Below are positions 20,815 through 30,255 of a stretch of DNA of 64,000 bases, piece by piece. Each line of letters begins with the position of its first letter. Positions within the stretch are counted from its first letter, which is position 1. The notes beneath the pieces were generated by a model. That model had not been told where the DNA came from, did not search any database, and saw only the letters and a program-made list of their open reading frames with translations. Where the stretch lies: contig NZ_OVCN01000007.1 of NCBI RefSeq assembly GCF_900406815.1, positions 62,001 to 126,000 of the forward strand. Direction: 5' to 3'. The translations under genes were made by a program, and so were the position numbers. The stretch is from Acinetobacter haemolyticus. Its GTDB lineage: Bacteria; Pseudomonadota; Gammaproteobacteria; Pseudomonadales; Moraxellaceae.

Positions 20815-21927
20815 CTAATCATCATTGGTGTAAATCTGGAATCTACGTGTGCCCTGCTTGTTTTGCGGGAACTGTTCTAGAAACTCAGGATGCTGTTGTA
20901 ATAAGGCTTTACTGTCTAAGCTGATCGAATCTTTCGACTTCTTCCAAGTGACTGAACCGGCCTTAAATATGGCCCGTTCTGCATCCTGCATCTTGATCTG
21001 GATCTGATGCTTCAACTGATCAAAATTGCTTTGGTATTGCTCCAGCAAATGACGTTGTTGCAATAACTGCTCAAAGCACTGATTAGCTGTGACATCCTCG
21101 GATAGATTAGAAGTACTGAGTGGAATATGAGCTGGATATAAAAGTTGTAGTGCTTTGGCTGCCGATTCAGATGCATCAACATCAGGTGGTATATCCTTCT
21201 CTACACATTCCCAGAAGTAACGCTCTGCATCCACAATGTATTTGATTACCGTCTCACTGCGCGTCACCTTAAAGATTCGGGTTTCATGGCCACAGATCAA
21301 GGCACAGATATGCGCTGCCTGTTTGCCTGTGACTGCCAGTTGATGTTGTACCTGGCATAAAACATAAAGCGGCACACCATCTCGCCATAGTTTTGCACCA
21401 TACTCACCGACAGTTTTACATTCTAAGATCTGAACTTCTTCATGACCCACCACGGCATAGTCCAAATTAGCCAACATAAAGTGTTTGTCTTCGTCAGGAT
21501 GCTGTAGCACTGCATTGACCCGACGGACTCTGTGATTGGTATGCATGCTGTAGTATTGCGCCACCAAAGGTTCAAGCTGCTTGCCCCAATATAAAGGTGC
21601 ATAGCCTGCACTTTCGTCTTCAATGTTTTGCTGTATCCGTCCGGTCTTAATCATCCATAATTCCAGCATCGACATATAGGGATTTAGGCCACATGCGGTT
21701 GCTGCATCACTGCTACCAATGCCCTGCTTTCGGACTTCCAACCATTGTTGGTAATTCAGCTTTTTAGTGTTGGCAAGATGTTTGGCTGCGGGTAGTTGAC
21801 TGGTTTTCTTTGGTGTTTTCTTGGTTCGTGTGCCCACCTCAACCTTATGCTCAGTTTCAATCTTGATGGGATAAGGCTGTAAAGGTGGATGATTTAGGGT
21901 GTTCTGAATATGAGTATGACTATGCAT
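20815..21927 (-). CDS. YqaJ-type viral recombinase / lambda-exonuclease-like nuclease
   Basis: The YqaJ domain is recognised by RKQGIGSSDAATACGLNPY (active-site GSSD) followed by YWGKQLEPLVAQYY and the acidic-lysine pair VQILECKTVGEYG. These enzymes resect double-stranded DNA ends for single-strand-annealing recombination in phages and integrative elements. The C-terminal part (about 270-345) is helical and probably coiled coil. I chose ATG 21927 (370 residues, MHSHTHIQ), with AGGA upstream; the longer frame to 21990 would run into the upstream terminator. Confidence 0.85.
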   Translation of the reverse strand: MHSHTHIQNTLNHPPLQPYPIKIETEHKVEVGTRTKKTPKKTSQLPAAKHLANTKKLNYQQWLEVRKQGIGSSDAATACGLNPYMSMLELWMIKTGRIQQNIEDESAGYAPLYWGKQLEPLVAQYYSMHTNHRVRRVNAVLQHPDEDKHFMLANLDYAVVGHEEVQILECKTVGEYGAKLWRDGVPLYVLCQVQHQLAVTGKQAAHICALICGHETRIFKVTRSETVIKYIVDAERYFWECVEKDIPPDVDASESAAKALQLLYPAHIPLSTSNLSEDVTANQCFEQLLQQRHLLEQYQSNFDQLKHQIQIKMQDAERAIFKAGSVTWKKSKDSISLDSKALLQQHPEFLEQFPQNKQGTRRFQIYTNDD

Positions 21928-21976
21928 AGAGAATATTCCTGTATCGGTAAAATCGTAAAAGCTGAATTTTGGGCAT

Positions 21977-22003
21977 AAAAAAAGCCACATCTGAGGATGT
22001 GGC
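21977..22003 (-). terminator. Terminator between the DUF932 gene and the yqaJ-like gene
   Basis: GCCACATC (21984-21991) pairs perfectly with GATGTGGC (21996-22003) around a TGAG loop, and seven T follow on the minus strand. A second perfect 7-bp hairpin (22026-22043) lies beside it with TTTT on the plus side. Confidence 0.85.
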
Positions 22004-22092
22004 GAAAAGGGTATTGCTTTGCTTGCTACGGTTATTACCGTAGTTTTAGATTAGGACGTTAAACTTAATTCAAACTGAATAGATGCCTTGAT

Positions 22093-23142
22093 TTAAGCCA
22101 CCATTCTTAAAGCCTGTTCAAGACCTCGTTGTTTAATAGCTGCTCCCATACCGAACCATGCAGAGTCCAGACGATGATCTGTACTCATAGCACGACGTTC
22201 ATGGTCACAGAATTCGGTGATTGAGCAGAGTAATCCATACGCCGTATCTTTGGCTGAACTCAGTTCTGCCCCACGCCCATGTCCGTTAAACATAGTCATG
22301 ACTTTTGACATGGCACGTCCATTCGGTTCAGTTTTATTGTCTGATCGAGATGAGTTCGCTTGATTTGACATAGCAGCATTTCGATAGAACTGAATAATAC
22401 TTTCATCCTGTTCAGCGATACTTAGATTGCTATTGTTAAAGACTGCATCAAAGTAAGCGGCAGCTTCTTGCTGAGTCACCTTGCGCTGACTCAGTTGTTT
22501 CATTTCATACATGTGTTCATCCCATGCACGGACTGAAATACCGAGTTGCTGTTTCACTTTATCTGCATCAAATCGGGTGCTATGCGGAACCTTGACCACA
22601 CCCGTATTCCCTTGCTGTCCACGTAAAGCGATCGCCAAAGTGTTGTTACACACTACTCTAATACTGGTGAATTGAGCCGTCGTCGCAAGCGTCCCATCAC
22701 AAGCTGTAGCCAAGAGAATATAGCCATTGCTGACATCCTTGCCCTTAAGTGCTGCACTCTGTCCAGTCTTCGCCAGTGCCCAGAATTTCTTACCACCTTT
22801 GAGTACACCTGCGGTTTCCAGTTCAAAACCAGATTGTTCAGTGAGGTCTCGATAGAATTCCAGAATTTCCATCGGCTGTACTTCTTGAAAGCGTTGACTG
22901 ACCACGGATAAAGGTGCATGCGTATCCGAACGGTAAAGTACACGCTGCTCCTCGAAAGGCATGATGATGCTTTGTCCCCGATGGTTCTGTGCCATGTAAT
23001 TGACATCCGAAGATTCAATCCGCCAATCCATACCTGCCTGCTGTGCCCACACCTCTAAAGGTTGATTCGGTGTCAATTGATTACCCAAACCATGCCAAGG
23101 AGTTTGTCCAGTGAATGCCATTGTTTCAACTAAATGTGCCAT
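22093..23142 (-). CDS. DUF932 (phage/plasmid-like) protein
   Basis: The start MAHLVETMAFTGQTPWHGLG is characteristic of DUF932 proteins, which are found on plasmids, phages and integrative elements and whose biochemical role is unknown. The 349 residues are a normal length and appear intact, with the internal segment SIRVVCNNTLAIAL typical of the family. AAAGGA precedes the ATG. It is part of the element backbone together with the YqaJ-like nuclease and the directionality-factor-like protein. Confidence 0.85.
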   Translation of the reverse strand: MAHLVETMAFTGQTPWHGLGNQLTPNQPLEVWAQQAGMDWRIESSDVNYMAQNHRGQSIIMPFEEQRVLYRSDTHAPLSVVSQRFQEVQPMEILEFYRDLTEQSGFELETAGVLKGGKKFWALAKTGQSAALKGKDVSNGYILLATACDGTLATTAQFTSIRVVCNNTLAIALRGQQGNTGVVKVPHSTRFDADKVKQQLGISVRAWDEHMYEMKQLSQRKVTQQEAAAYFDAVFNNSNLSIAEQDESIIQFYRNAAMSNQANSSRSDNKTEPNGRAMSKVMTMFNGHGRGAELSSAKDTAYGLLCSITEFCDHERRAMSTDHRLDSAWFGMGAAIKQRGLEQALRMVA

Positions 23143-23181
23143 AAGATATGTCCTTTAATTCTGCTAATAATTGTGTATTGC

Positions 23182-23415
23182 TCAGTATTTAGATGTGCTG
23201 ATGTTTGACCGGGTTTGATCTGCTAGTACCAGAATTACTCCACCTAAGGCTGCACCTGCTACACCACCGAGCATCGCTGAAAAGCCCATCGACTTGGCAA
23301 GGTTCATGCCCAATATCGCCAAAGTTGTGGGTGCACTAGCCAGGCTGAGTTGCGGTGGTTGTGGTTCTCGAAAGCGAGGACTATACGGTTCTTCTTCTGT
23401 TTCCAAATACGACAT
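23182..23415 (-). CDS. Small hypothetical membrane protein
   Basis: The 77 residues have an acidic, proline-rich N-terminus and a C-terminal hydrophobic glycine-rich segment (AMLGGVAGAALGGVILVLAD) that could span the membrane. GGAG lies eight bases before the ATG. It is 39 bp upstream of the DUF932 gene on the same strand and probably co-transcribed. No family is recognised. Confidence 0.55.
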   Translation of the reverse strand: MSYLETEEEPYSPRFREPQPPQLSLASAPTTLAILGMNLAKSMGFSAMLGGVAGAALGGVILVLADQTRSNISTSKY

Positions 23416-23615
23416 GGTTTTTCTCCAATGTTTGAAATGACTGTTTAAAATGCTGTTGCAGACCAGATTAGGACGCTGCTTGGCATTACTTCATTTCAGT
23501 AATATGTATTTGAAATAATTTGGAATCGTATGGCTGGTTATTTTTTACTGGGTTATACAGAACATCAGGACAAATCGAATTGACCTATGAAATCGTTATG
23601 ATTATGATGGGCTTG

Positions 23616-23817
23616 CTGACCCACATGGTCAGTCGGTTTTAGCAGACCGTTTACCCAAAGCACACTAAAAAGTCTATCTTTTTGGTGGGCGACCCTGCGT
23701 CTCCCCCTCTGCGGCGGAACGGGAGGGGGACACCTTCGGGTGTGCTGATCTTTTTGGGTATCAGTCTGCTAACCCCTTTTCGTTTCGCCACCATTATTTA
23801 GCAGTGATGTGGTGAAA
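23616..23817. ncRNA. Multi-hairpin structured element, candidate non-coding RNA or leader
   Basis: Several pairings follow one another. CTGACC/GGTCAG is at 23616-23632. A long-range stem joins TTAGCAGAC (23639-23647) with GTCTGCTAA (23764-23772), TACCCAAA (23652-23659) with TTTGGGTA (23753-23760), and GCACAC (23660-23665) with GTGTGC (23740-23745). Inside it are AAAAAG/CTTTTT (23667-23683) and a GC-rich CCCCCTC/GAGGGGG (23703-23729). Then comes TTTCGCCAC/GTGGTGAAA with one G-T pair (23783-23817). The local GC peak stands out in an AT-rich island. The strand is not decided. It ends 26 bp before a small ORF and could instead be an origin or transfer site. The rest of 23416-24097 holds only that ORF. 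Confidence 0.55.
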
Positions 23818-23843
23818 CTTCTTTATACCCAAAGGAGTCAATC

Positions 23844-23933
23844 ATGACTGTTTTTTATATTTCTAAATATTCTTCGCCCTTTCCTTCTTATCATGGCCCA
23901 TCGCCACATAAGACGGGTCATTTGACAAACTAA
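23844..23933 (+). CDS. Short ORF with strong ribosome binding site, 29 codons
   Basis: ATG at 23844 follows AAAGGAG with good spacing and encodes a 29-residue peptide starting MTVFYISKYSSPFPSYHGP, rich in aromatic residues and proline, with no signal or membrane segment. It lies directly downstream of the structured element. It may be a real microprotein or a leader peptide. Only the ribosome binding site supports it. Confidence 0.35.
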   Translation: MTVFYISKYSSPFPSYHGPSPHKTGHLTN

Positions 23934-24097
23934 AGCGATCTGCATCACAGCACCTTTGTCGCTGATCAGGCATTTACTTTTCTAATTTTTCAATGAGATT
24001 CAAATCATTGATGTACTGCTAAGCCTGAAATGCAGCATTGCTGCCTGTCTGCACGTCCTAAAAATCAATAAACAACAATAATCAGGATTTAATTTTA

Positions 24098-24514
24098 ATG
24101 AACAACCGAATCAAAGCATTTTTACAGTACAGTGCTGTCACAGCCTGCTTATCCATCACCTCACTTTGTCATGCTGATATGAATAAAGTCATCGCCCTCA
24201 TTAATGAACCTTCCTCAGCACCCACAGTTAAACGCTGCGAAGGCAATGTAAATTGCAATGCTTTTGTGGCAATTAGCAGAGAATGGCAAATTATTCCTAA
24301 AGATGATCGATTACGTTATTACATCTATAGCGGTGATCTGAATGCCCTTATTCGAGAAGGTAAGGATTTAAAAGAACAGAAGTTAATTGATATTGATGAC
24401 TTTGCTTATCAGGTCTTTGATTATCATGCCGAGAATATCAATGACAGATGGTTGTACATCAAAGGTATAGCTGTTCTGAAGTACGTCCAACGTACCCAGT
24501 TTGGTTCTCAGTAA
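24098..24514 (+). CDS. Secreted hypothetical protein
   Basis: The 138 residues begin with a signal peptide (basic start, hydrophobic core SAVTACLSITSL, likely cleavage after CHA), so the protein should reach the periplasm. The mature part has two close cysteines (RCEGNVNC) that may form a disulphide, then a hydrophilic mixed region. No family is recognised. A lipoprotein gene follows 48 bp downstream on the same strand, so the two may be co-expressed envelope proteins of the element. Confidence 0.6.
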   Translation: MNNRIKAFLQYSAVTACLSITSLCHADMNKVIALINEPSSAPTVKRCEGNVNCNAFVAISREWQIIPKDDRLRYYIYSGDLNALIREGKDLKEQKLIDIDDFAYQVFDYHAENINDRWLYIKGIAVLKYVQRTQFGSQ

Positions 24515-24562
24515 CCAAGCAATCTTTGTGTCATCCATTCTCGAATTAAAGGAAACTCTGTC

Positions 24563-25132
24563 ATGAAACAGATCTTCATTACGGCTGCCATTTTAACGAC
24601 TCTAACAGCCTGTCATAAAATACCAGAGCCTTCCTCGCCAGATATTACAAACGAATCAACCAATACTCCTACCCAAGATGATTCCAAGCAGCAATTGAAA
24701 GAGCAGGAAGCCGAAGCTGCTGCCATTGCCCATGATCGTTATGATCCAGACAGTATTTATGCAGGTGCTGATAATACTGATATCCCCCCACCTCAACTTA
24801 AGCGCGAGCTGCTACCAAGTGAAGCTGTAGAAGTTAAGTTCCGCCCTATTGGTTCTCCTCCGAACTTTATTGTGGTCACACAAACCATTTATGACACCAC
24901 TCGTTTGAAAGTGGTCTCTGAAGTGAACGATGTCATTGATAAAGTCGAAATGGACAATCCACACTGTAAAGTCATTGGTCTAGAACCATTTACAGCTAAA
25001 TTTCCAAATGTGTCTTATTACGGAGATGTATTTAAACTTGTTTTAAAAGGCTGTACTGCTGAAGAAATCAAAGAAGTTTATCTGTATACCACACATGGCA
25101 AGCTTACTTATCAAGCCCTTGCCGAAGAATGA
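24563..25132 (+). CDS. Putative lipoprotein
   Basis: The 189 residues start with a lipoprotein signal ending LTTLTAC (lipobox cysteine 17), then a low-complexity serine/threonine/glutamate linker, then a compact domain with two cysteines (HCKVIG and KGCTAEE). AAAGGAA precedes the ATG. The signal predicts lipid anchoring in the envelope; the function is unknown. Small lipoproteins of conjugative elements sometimes act in entry exclusion, but nothing here shows that. Confidence 0.62.
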   Translation: MKQIFITAAILTTLTACHKIPEPSSPDITNESTNTPTQDDSKQQLKEQEAEAAAIAHDRYDPDSIYAGADNTDIPPPQLKRELLPSEAVEVKFRPIGSPPNFIVVTQTIYDTTRLKVVSEVNDVIDKVEMDNPHCKVIGLEPFTAKFPNVSYYGDVFKLVLKGCTAEEIKEVYLYTTHGKLTYQALAEE

Positions 25133-25267
25133 TTGCTTTATAACAAACACAAGCCATTCAAACCCTATCCTCTGTTTATGCTCATCCCATTATTGAATCA
25201 GCGCAAAATATTCAAGGTCCTAAATGGGTAAGAACAGAGGAGCATTTCTAGGAGTCAGGAGTCAAGT

Positions 25268-25432
25268 ATGTCTAGCACTAAACTCATGCTCCCTTTTATG
25301 TTTTCGATCAATATGCTTACTGCCTGTAGTCACGCTGTTAGGTTGGGCGCATCTGCGAAGTTAGTATCACATTGGCTAATGATACATATGCTGATCCACT
25401 ATTTGAACGTACAACTTCTTGACCTCACATAA
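25268..25432 (+). pseudogene. Degraded lipoprotein-like gene
   Basis: GGAGTCAAGT precedes an ATG whose 54 codons begin with a hydrophobic run ending LTACSH, like a lipobox. The frame then becomes unlike protein, whereas a shifted frame continues plausibly (CEVSITLANDTYADPLFER), which suggests a frameshifted remnant. The region 25133-25580 holds nothing else I can support. Confidence 0.35.
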
Positions 25433-25580
25433 AGCAGTGGAACTGTGATGAGCGACTTAGACACAGTTTCAATATTACGGTTGCCTTTGCGATATTGCTA
25501 ATCACCAAGGCAGCCATAATCCAACTCTTTACGAAAAAACTTCACCACTCAACCTTGTGTGACGTTCACGCTAGCCAACA

Positions 25581-28085
25581 TTACTCACTATCTAGCTCTC
25601 GTAAATCTGCGCAGAGATTGGTCAAAACTTCAAAAGCTTCGATGGAGGTTTCACAGCTATTTCGATACGTCAAACCCCACTCCTCCTCATAAAGTTCAAA
25701 TTGATGCTTATCTAGAATACCAATCAATTCTTCCGTACACGCCTTAAAGTTAGGAGTGTTAAAATCCAATAAATACTTATTGTCATACGCAACAGTTACC
25801 ACATATTCTTTTTCCTTATAAGTCCAAGATTCAAGACATGCACATGAGTAATGTGAAGTACTTTTAACGTCATAGTATTCAAAGGATTTAAATGGTGAAA
25901 ACTGTTCATCACTCTGCTTATACTTTAAATAAAAAACTCTAGAATTCAGTTCACTATGGTAGTGATTTCGATATAACTCCCCAAGTAAAAGGATAGTATT
26001 TCCATCTTCATAAATAAACCCTTGCCGACAATACTCAAATAACGCCTTATATTTAATAAAGTGTGTTTTCCAAACAGCCAATTCAGGATTCTTCAAAGCT
26101 TCACTGCATATAGACTGTAATGAGTCAACAATATCATTAGCATCAAAATTTGGATCATCAAAAACAGCTTTTACATAACTTTGCCTTTTTTCCCACTGGT
26201 CATTAGCTGTCATTGATATTCGTAGCAACCGCTTCCAGCTATGATCACGATCAACGTTATTTCTAGTACCTCGTGTACTCAGCAAATTTTTCCACCTAGA
26301 ATCACTGCCACTGGTAAAATACACGCCTTTGCTTAAAACAGCCCTCTCCCAAAGATAGTCATAATCGGCAGAACTCACAGCAATTAAATTAAATAGTTTG
26401 CACCCTTTTTCGGTATAGTTTTGGAATTCTGAAAAATACACTGCATCTTCTGCGAATGTCCAATCACAGTTTTTATTCTTCCGATAAAAATCCAATATGC
26501 CTGAGAAGTTAAGCGCAAAACCAATTTGACCTTTAAAAAAAGAATGCTTTTCCATAGCCCAAATCAGTCTTTTCCATTCATCTGACTTCGCCATCAAGTG
26601 AGCTTTGATTCGCTCTTCAAGAACTTGTGCAGGCTGAAATCCTGCAACATCATTATTTTTTTTAAGAATTTCTAATATAGATTCATCGTGCTGACTCAAT
26701 GCATGAATTGAAATAAGTGCTCTCAGATAGATATCAGCGCTATTAATGATCGTATTTTCGGTGAGGTTGTAGATGACACGTGACCAATCCACCAACCCTG
26801 CTAAATCTTTACCACTAGCCAAATAACTGTAAAAAGCAAAAAAACGCAATTTCTCTGGATAGCTAGTATTATCAGCTATGACTTTCTTAAAAGTATCTTC
26901 TTCATCGTAATAATCAGAATCATCTAGATAAATTTTTATTCTTTCACCCGCTAGATCCTTATTGTAGAGAAGATCCATCATATTTATCAGATAATCCACT
27001 AATTCGGCACTAAAACAATTTAAATCCTCATACTTAAAAAAAGACAAAGCCTTAAGCTTACCGCCCGAACCTAACAACCCACCCAACCGTTTTGTTAGAG
27101 TCTCTGAATTTTGTTTTTCAATAAGACAATAATTTGCAATGATCAAACGTATAAAGTTCATCAACTTATCATCAAATGAAATTTCGCTTAACGCTTCATT
27201 ATGATATCCCCAAAACATATCCGCCCAATCTGTATCTATCTTGTGCACAAAATACTGATAGGCATCTACAGGCTGATGGACTTTCCCCCCAAAACTCAAT
27301 GTATAAACTGATACATCACTTTGAAATGACTTAATATATTGCTCAAATTTTGCCTTAAAATTTTCAAAATCTGTTAGAGGTTTTCCGCGTGCATTCATCT
27401 TGATATATAAATCATCAGATAAATTAAACTCTTTTAGATCCAAAAATAAAAAGGTAATGATAGGTTTTTCTTCATCAATCAATCGTTCAAATAAATCAGG
27501 ACGACCAGCAAACTTGGCATGTATGGAATCCAGCATATTAAGCATCGACTGAATGGTAGGATCATTTAACCATGACAAATGAAACCATCCACGATTCTGA
27601 ATCGTCTTTGACAACGATTTTTCACTTTCTATATCAAGCAAGCACTGCATATCAAAATAATTACCAATCAGTGCATCACAGAAATCACTTGAACTAGCAC
27701 GTGTTTCATATCTGAAGAGTGACTTGCCATTTTTATAAAGAGCTTTTCTCAAAAACTCAGCTTGATCAGCAATGTGTGCCAAATACCAATGCAGTAAAAA
27801 TAATGTTGTTAAGCGTTGCTGTCCATCTAAAGGTACAAATCGAAATGAATCACCTACTTGAATCAGACTACCGTAGACAAAGTCCAAATCTCTATTGGGA
27901 TTACCTTGAACCAAGTACTGCTTTAAAGCGTCTAAAAAGGATGCTCTAACAGCATATTTAGATGCTCTACCTTGTGCATAATCACGCTGAATAATTGGAA
28001 TTTCTACAGTATATTTTTTTTCACTAAATAGTTTAAAAAAGCTTAAGCGCTCACCGGAGTTTGGCAATATATTTATATTATTCAT
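25581..28085 (-). CDS. DUF262 protein without HNH domain (second gene of GmrSD-like pair)
   Basis: The N-terminus is DUF262 (ParB-like): IPIIQRDYAQGR near residue 35 and VPLDGQQRLTTLFLLHWYLA near 85, the motif linked to nucleotide hydrolysis in GmrS and SspE. The remaining 600 or so residues are not recognised and show no clear DUF1524 HNH motif. At 834 residues it is larger than usual. Its ATG overlaps the upstream gene's stop by four bases (GGAGAG upstream), so the two are translationally coupled. The likely role is DNA recognition or restriction of foreign DNA; this is inference from the family. Confidence 0.75.
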   Translation of the reverse strand: MNNINILPNSGERLSFFKLFSEKKYTVEIPIIQRDYAQGRASKYAVRASFLDALKQYLVQGNPNRDLDFVYGSLIQVGDSFRFVPLDGQQRLTTLFLLHWYLAHIADQAEFLRKALYKNGKSLFRYETRASSSDFCDALIGNYFDMQCLLDIESEKSLSKTIQNRGWFHLSWLNDPTIQSMLNMLDSIHAKFAGRPDLFERLIDEEKPIITFLFLDLKEFNLSDDLYIKMNARGKPLTDFENFKAKFEQYIKSFQSDVSVYTLSFGGKVHQPVDAYQYFVHKIDTDWADMFWGYHNEALSEISFDDKLMNFIRLIIANYCLIEKQNSETLTKRLGGLLGSGGKLKALSFFKYEDLNCFSAELVDYLINMMDLLYNKDLAGERIKIYLDDSDYYDEEDTFKKVIADNTSYPEKLRFFAFYSYLASGKDLAGLVDWSRVIYNLTENTIINSADIYLRALISIHALSQHDESILEILKKNNDVAGFQPAQVLEERIKAHLMAKSDEWKRLIWAMEKHSFFKGQIGFALNFSGILDFYRKNKNCDWTFAEDAVYFSEFQNYTEKGCKLFNLIAVSSADYDYLWERAVLSKGVYFTSGSDSRWKNLLSTRGTRNNVDRDHSWKRLLRISMTANDQWEKRQSYVKAVFDDPNFDANDIVDSLQSICSEALKNPELAVWKTHFIKYKALFEYCRQGFIYEDGNTILLLGELYRNHYHSELNSRVFYLKYKQSDEQFSPFKSFEYYDVKSTSHYSCACLESWTYKEKEYVVTVAYDNKYLLDFNTPNFKACTEELIGILDKHQFELYEEEWGLTYRNSCETSIEAFEVLTNLCADLRELDSE

Positions 28086-29965
28086 GCTTTTCTCTCCTGA
28101 TCGGTATCTGACAAATATTCTTTTAATAACTGTTTGAGTGCTTCCAAATAATCCTCTGCATCAGACTTCTGCCAATACCTGACTTCTCCTAGTTTCTTAC
28201 TATAAAACTTAAGAAAAACATTTTTAGTGCAAATAGGTATAAAAATACCATTTTTGTCATTATGGATGATTCGTTTCCGCTTAATCGGAAACATTGCATT
28301 TTTATAACTTCGGTTCGTTGTTGCATCTAACAATGCCAAGTTGCCTATTCCATTTGTCCAATCCTCTCCTCGCTCCCCTTGAGACTCTTTAAATTTTTCC
28401 GCTACTTTGTTATACAACTCGTCAAAAAACACACTATCTATATTTTCAGATGCAAGGACTTGGCAGAGGTCAGCAATGATGCTGCGCTCATCTTCTGGAT
28501 ACTCCTCCAAGCAAACATTTTGATGATTTCTCGTATTGGTAAAATATTCCAGAATATCCTCCGACCAATCTAACCTAGACTTTCCTTCTATTTTTTTATC
28601 TGTTTGAGAGCGTATGTGTTCAATATCCCAATTTTCCGTTTTATAGCGATCAAAAGGAAAACGTATATCAGTGTCTTTTGTTGAGAGTAGAGTCTCAATA
28701 TTTGAAAGCAGTAATACCTTGCGTATAATCGCATCCCCATACGTAAGTTCTTCTAGGCTCTTCACGACTTTTCCTTTTGCTTCCTTTTTTTCTTCTTTGA
28801 TCTCTTTTTTTATTTCTTCTTTCAAGTATTTTTTGAATTCTATTTTCGTTAGGTTGTTTTGTTCAGACTGAGTTTTAAATTTACTGACTCGCGGTTCACT
28901 TTTATTAGACTCACGTCTTGATGGTTCGCAGGCAATCAAGAAACCAATTAAGTGATATAACTCACGATCTCGATACCACTCATCAAACGTGAGAAAATAA
29001 TCCTTCACTGATTTCCATAGTCTATCAATTACCAACACGCGATCTTCGTCATTACTGGCTTTAAATACCTCATTAAATTGATGGAATGTAAAAAAATCTT
29101 CTGCCCCTAAAGGTTTTTTTTGCATGAGGTCAAATATATATTCTATCCGTGTATCGTACTTTGCCCCAATGTCCTCGTTATAAATAAAAGACCAAAATGA
29201 AGACTCTTGCAAACATTGCTCAATCTGGTCCCATTCTGTAGCAATTTGAATTTGCTTTAAGCTGGCTTTTTCCTGCTCAAAATTACTACTTTGTAAAAAC
29301 AAGGCTTTTACCAGTTCCGAATTGGTTAGTGGGATTTTTCCAATATTGATCCGAGAAAATACATCAATTGCATAATCATTGTCTTTGCATTCATCACTTA
29401 AGTCATACCAAATAACCTGTACTGAATGTTGTTCATTTGGCTTTGCCAATAACGTGGCTAAAAATTTATTATGATCAGTATAATCTAGCTCTTTAAACCA
29501 GTGCTGCACTGCTTCATGTGCCTCTGCGATATGATGGAAGTCTTTATTTTTCCTTCCTTCGTATTCATCAATATTTTCCAGAAAATCTTTACTACTCTTC
29601 CGTGTCTCATACTCAAGTGAAAAGATCGATTTTTTATAAGCCTCTTTTAACTCACGACGCAAATGTTTTTTTTCTAAATAGTGCAAAATAATATAGAGGG
29701 TTGTCAGGCGTTGCTGACCATCCACAACCTCCCACTGATCATCATCTTTTTTTAATACGACGATAGGCTGTAAACAGTAGAATGATGGTTTGCCACCATT
29801 TTTTTGACTAAACTCCCAAATATCATCTAAGAGTTCTTTGACTTGAAGTTTAGTCCAACGATATCCACGTTGATACGCTGGTATATAAAATTTCTCACCT
29901 AACAGCTCATGAATTGTTTTTAAGACCAATTTGTTGGTATTACTTTCCATTTTTTCAGCACCCAT
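28082..29965 (-). CDS. DUF262-DUF1524 (GmrSD-like) restriction protein
   Basis: This protein combines the DUF262 domain (YQRGYRW near residue 31 and DGQQR at 82-86) with a C-terminal DUF1524 HNH-nuclease domain (WDIEHIRSQ near 445; GIGNLALLDATTNRSYKN nearby). That is the fused GmrS-GmrD layout of type IV restriction enzymes, which cut modified phage DNA. A lysine/glutamate-rich linker precedes the HNH part. I list ATG 29965, which has GGGGA upstream; in-frame ATGs also exist at 29989 and 29950. It is first of a two-gene operon. Confidence 0.82.
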   Translation of the reverse strand: MGAEKMESNTNKLVLKTIHELLGEKFYIPAYQRGYRWTKLQVKELLDDIWEFSQKNGGKPSFYCLQPIVVLKKDDDQWEVVDGQQRLTTLYIILHYLEKKHLRRELKEAYKKSIFSLEYETRKSSKDFLENIDEYEGRKNKDFHHIAEAHEAVQHWFKELDYTDHNKFLATLLAKPNEQHSVQVIWYDLSDECKDNDYAIDVFSRINIGKIPLTNSELVKALFLQSSNFEQEKASLKQIQIATEWDQIEQCLQESSFWSFIYNEDIGAKYDTRIEYIFDLMQKKPLGAEDFFTFHQFNEVFKASNDEDRVLVIDRLWKSVKDYFLTFDEWYRDRELYHLIGFLIACEPSRRESNKSEPRVSKFKTQSEQNNLTKIEFKKYLKEEIKKEIKEEKKEAKGKVVKSLEELTYGDAIIRKVLLLSNIETLLSTKDTDIRFPFDRYKTENWDIEHIRSQTDKKIEGKSRLDWSEDILEYFTNTRNHQNVCLEEYPEDERSIIADLCQVLASENIDSVFFDELYNKVAEKFKESQGERGEDWTNGIGNLALLDATTNRSYKNAMFPIKRKRIIHNDKNGIFIPICTKNVFLKFYSKKLGEVRYWQKSDAEDYLEALKQLLKEYLSDTDQERKA

Positions 29966-30183
29966 ACATTCCCCAATTTTATATACCATGTCATCAATTA
30001 CTGCATCATGCTTTATTTTATCAATGTTTTATCCTATTCACACTGCAAGAATCATTTAAAATGATTTGAGATTATCGATTAAGAATTACCAATTTCAGAT
30101 TTCATGCTGCACTACTGCAAATAGCTAAGCTAATGATTTAAGTTTAAGCTTTTTTAATCATTTATTTAAAATCTCTTACCCTC

Positions 30184-30223
30184 CATAAGATGCGTAATAC
30201 TGTAATACATTACACATCTTATG
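30184..30223. repeat. 15-bp inverted repeat downstream of Gp2-like gene
   Basis: CATAAGATG-C-GTAAT pairs with ATTAC-A-CATCTTATG around a 10-base loop, with one mismatch. It is 33 bp past the stop of the HUH-type gene. It could be a terminator (the T run is poor) or a site used by that protein. The rest of 29966-30255 is featureless. Confidence 0.5.
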
Positions 30224-30255
30224 TTTCCACCTAATATCTCTTTAAGCGCCATAAC

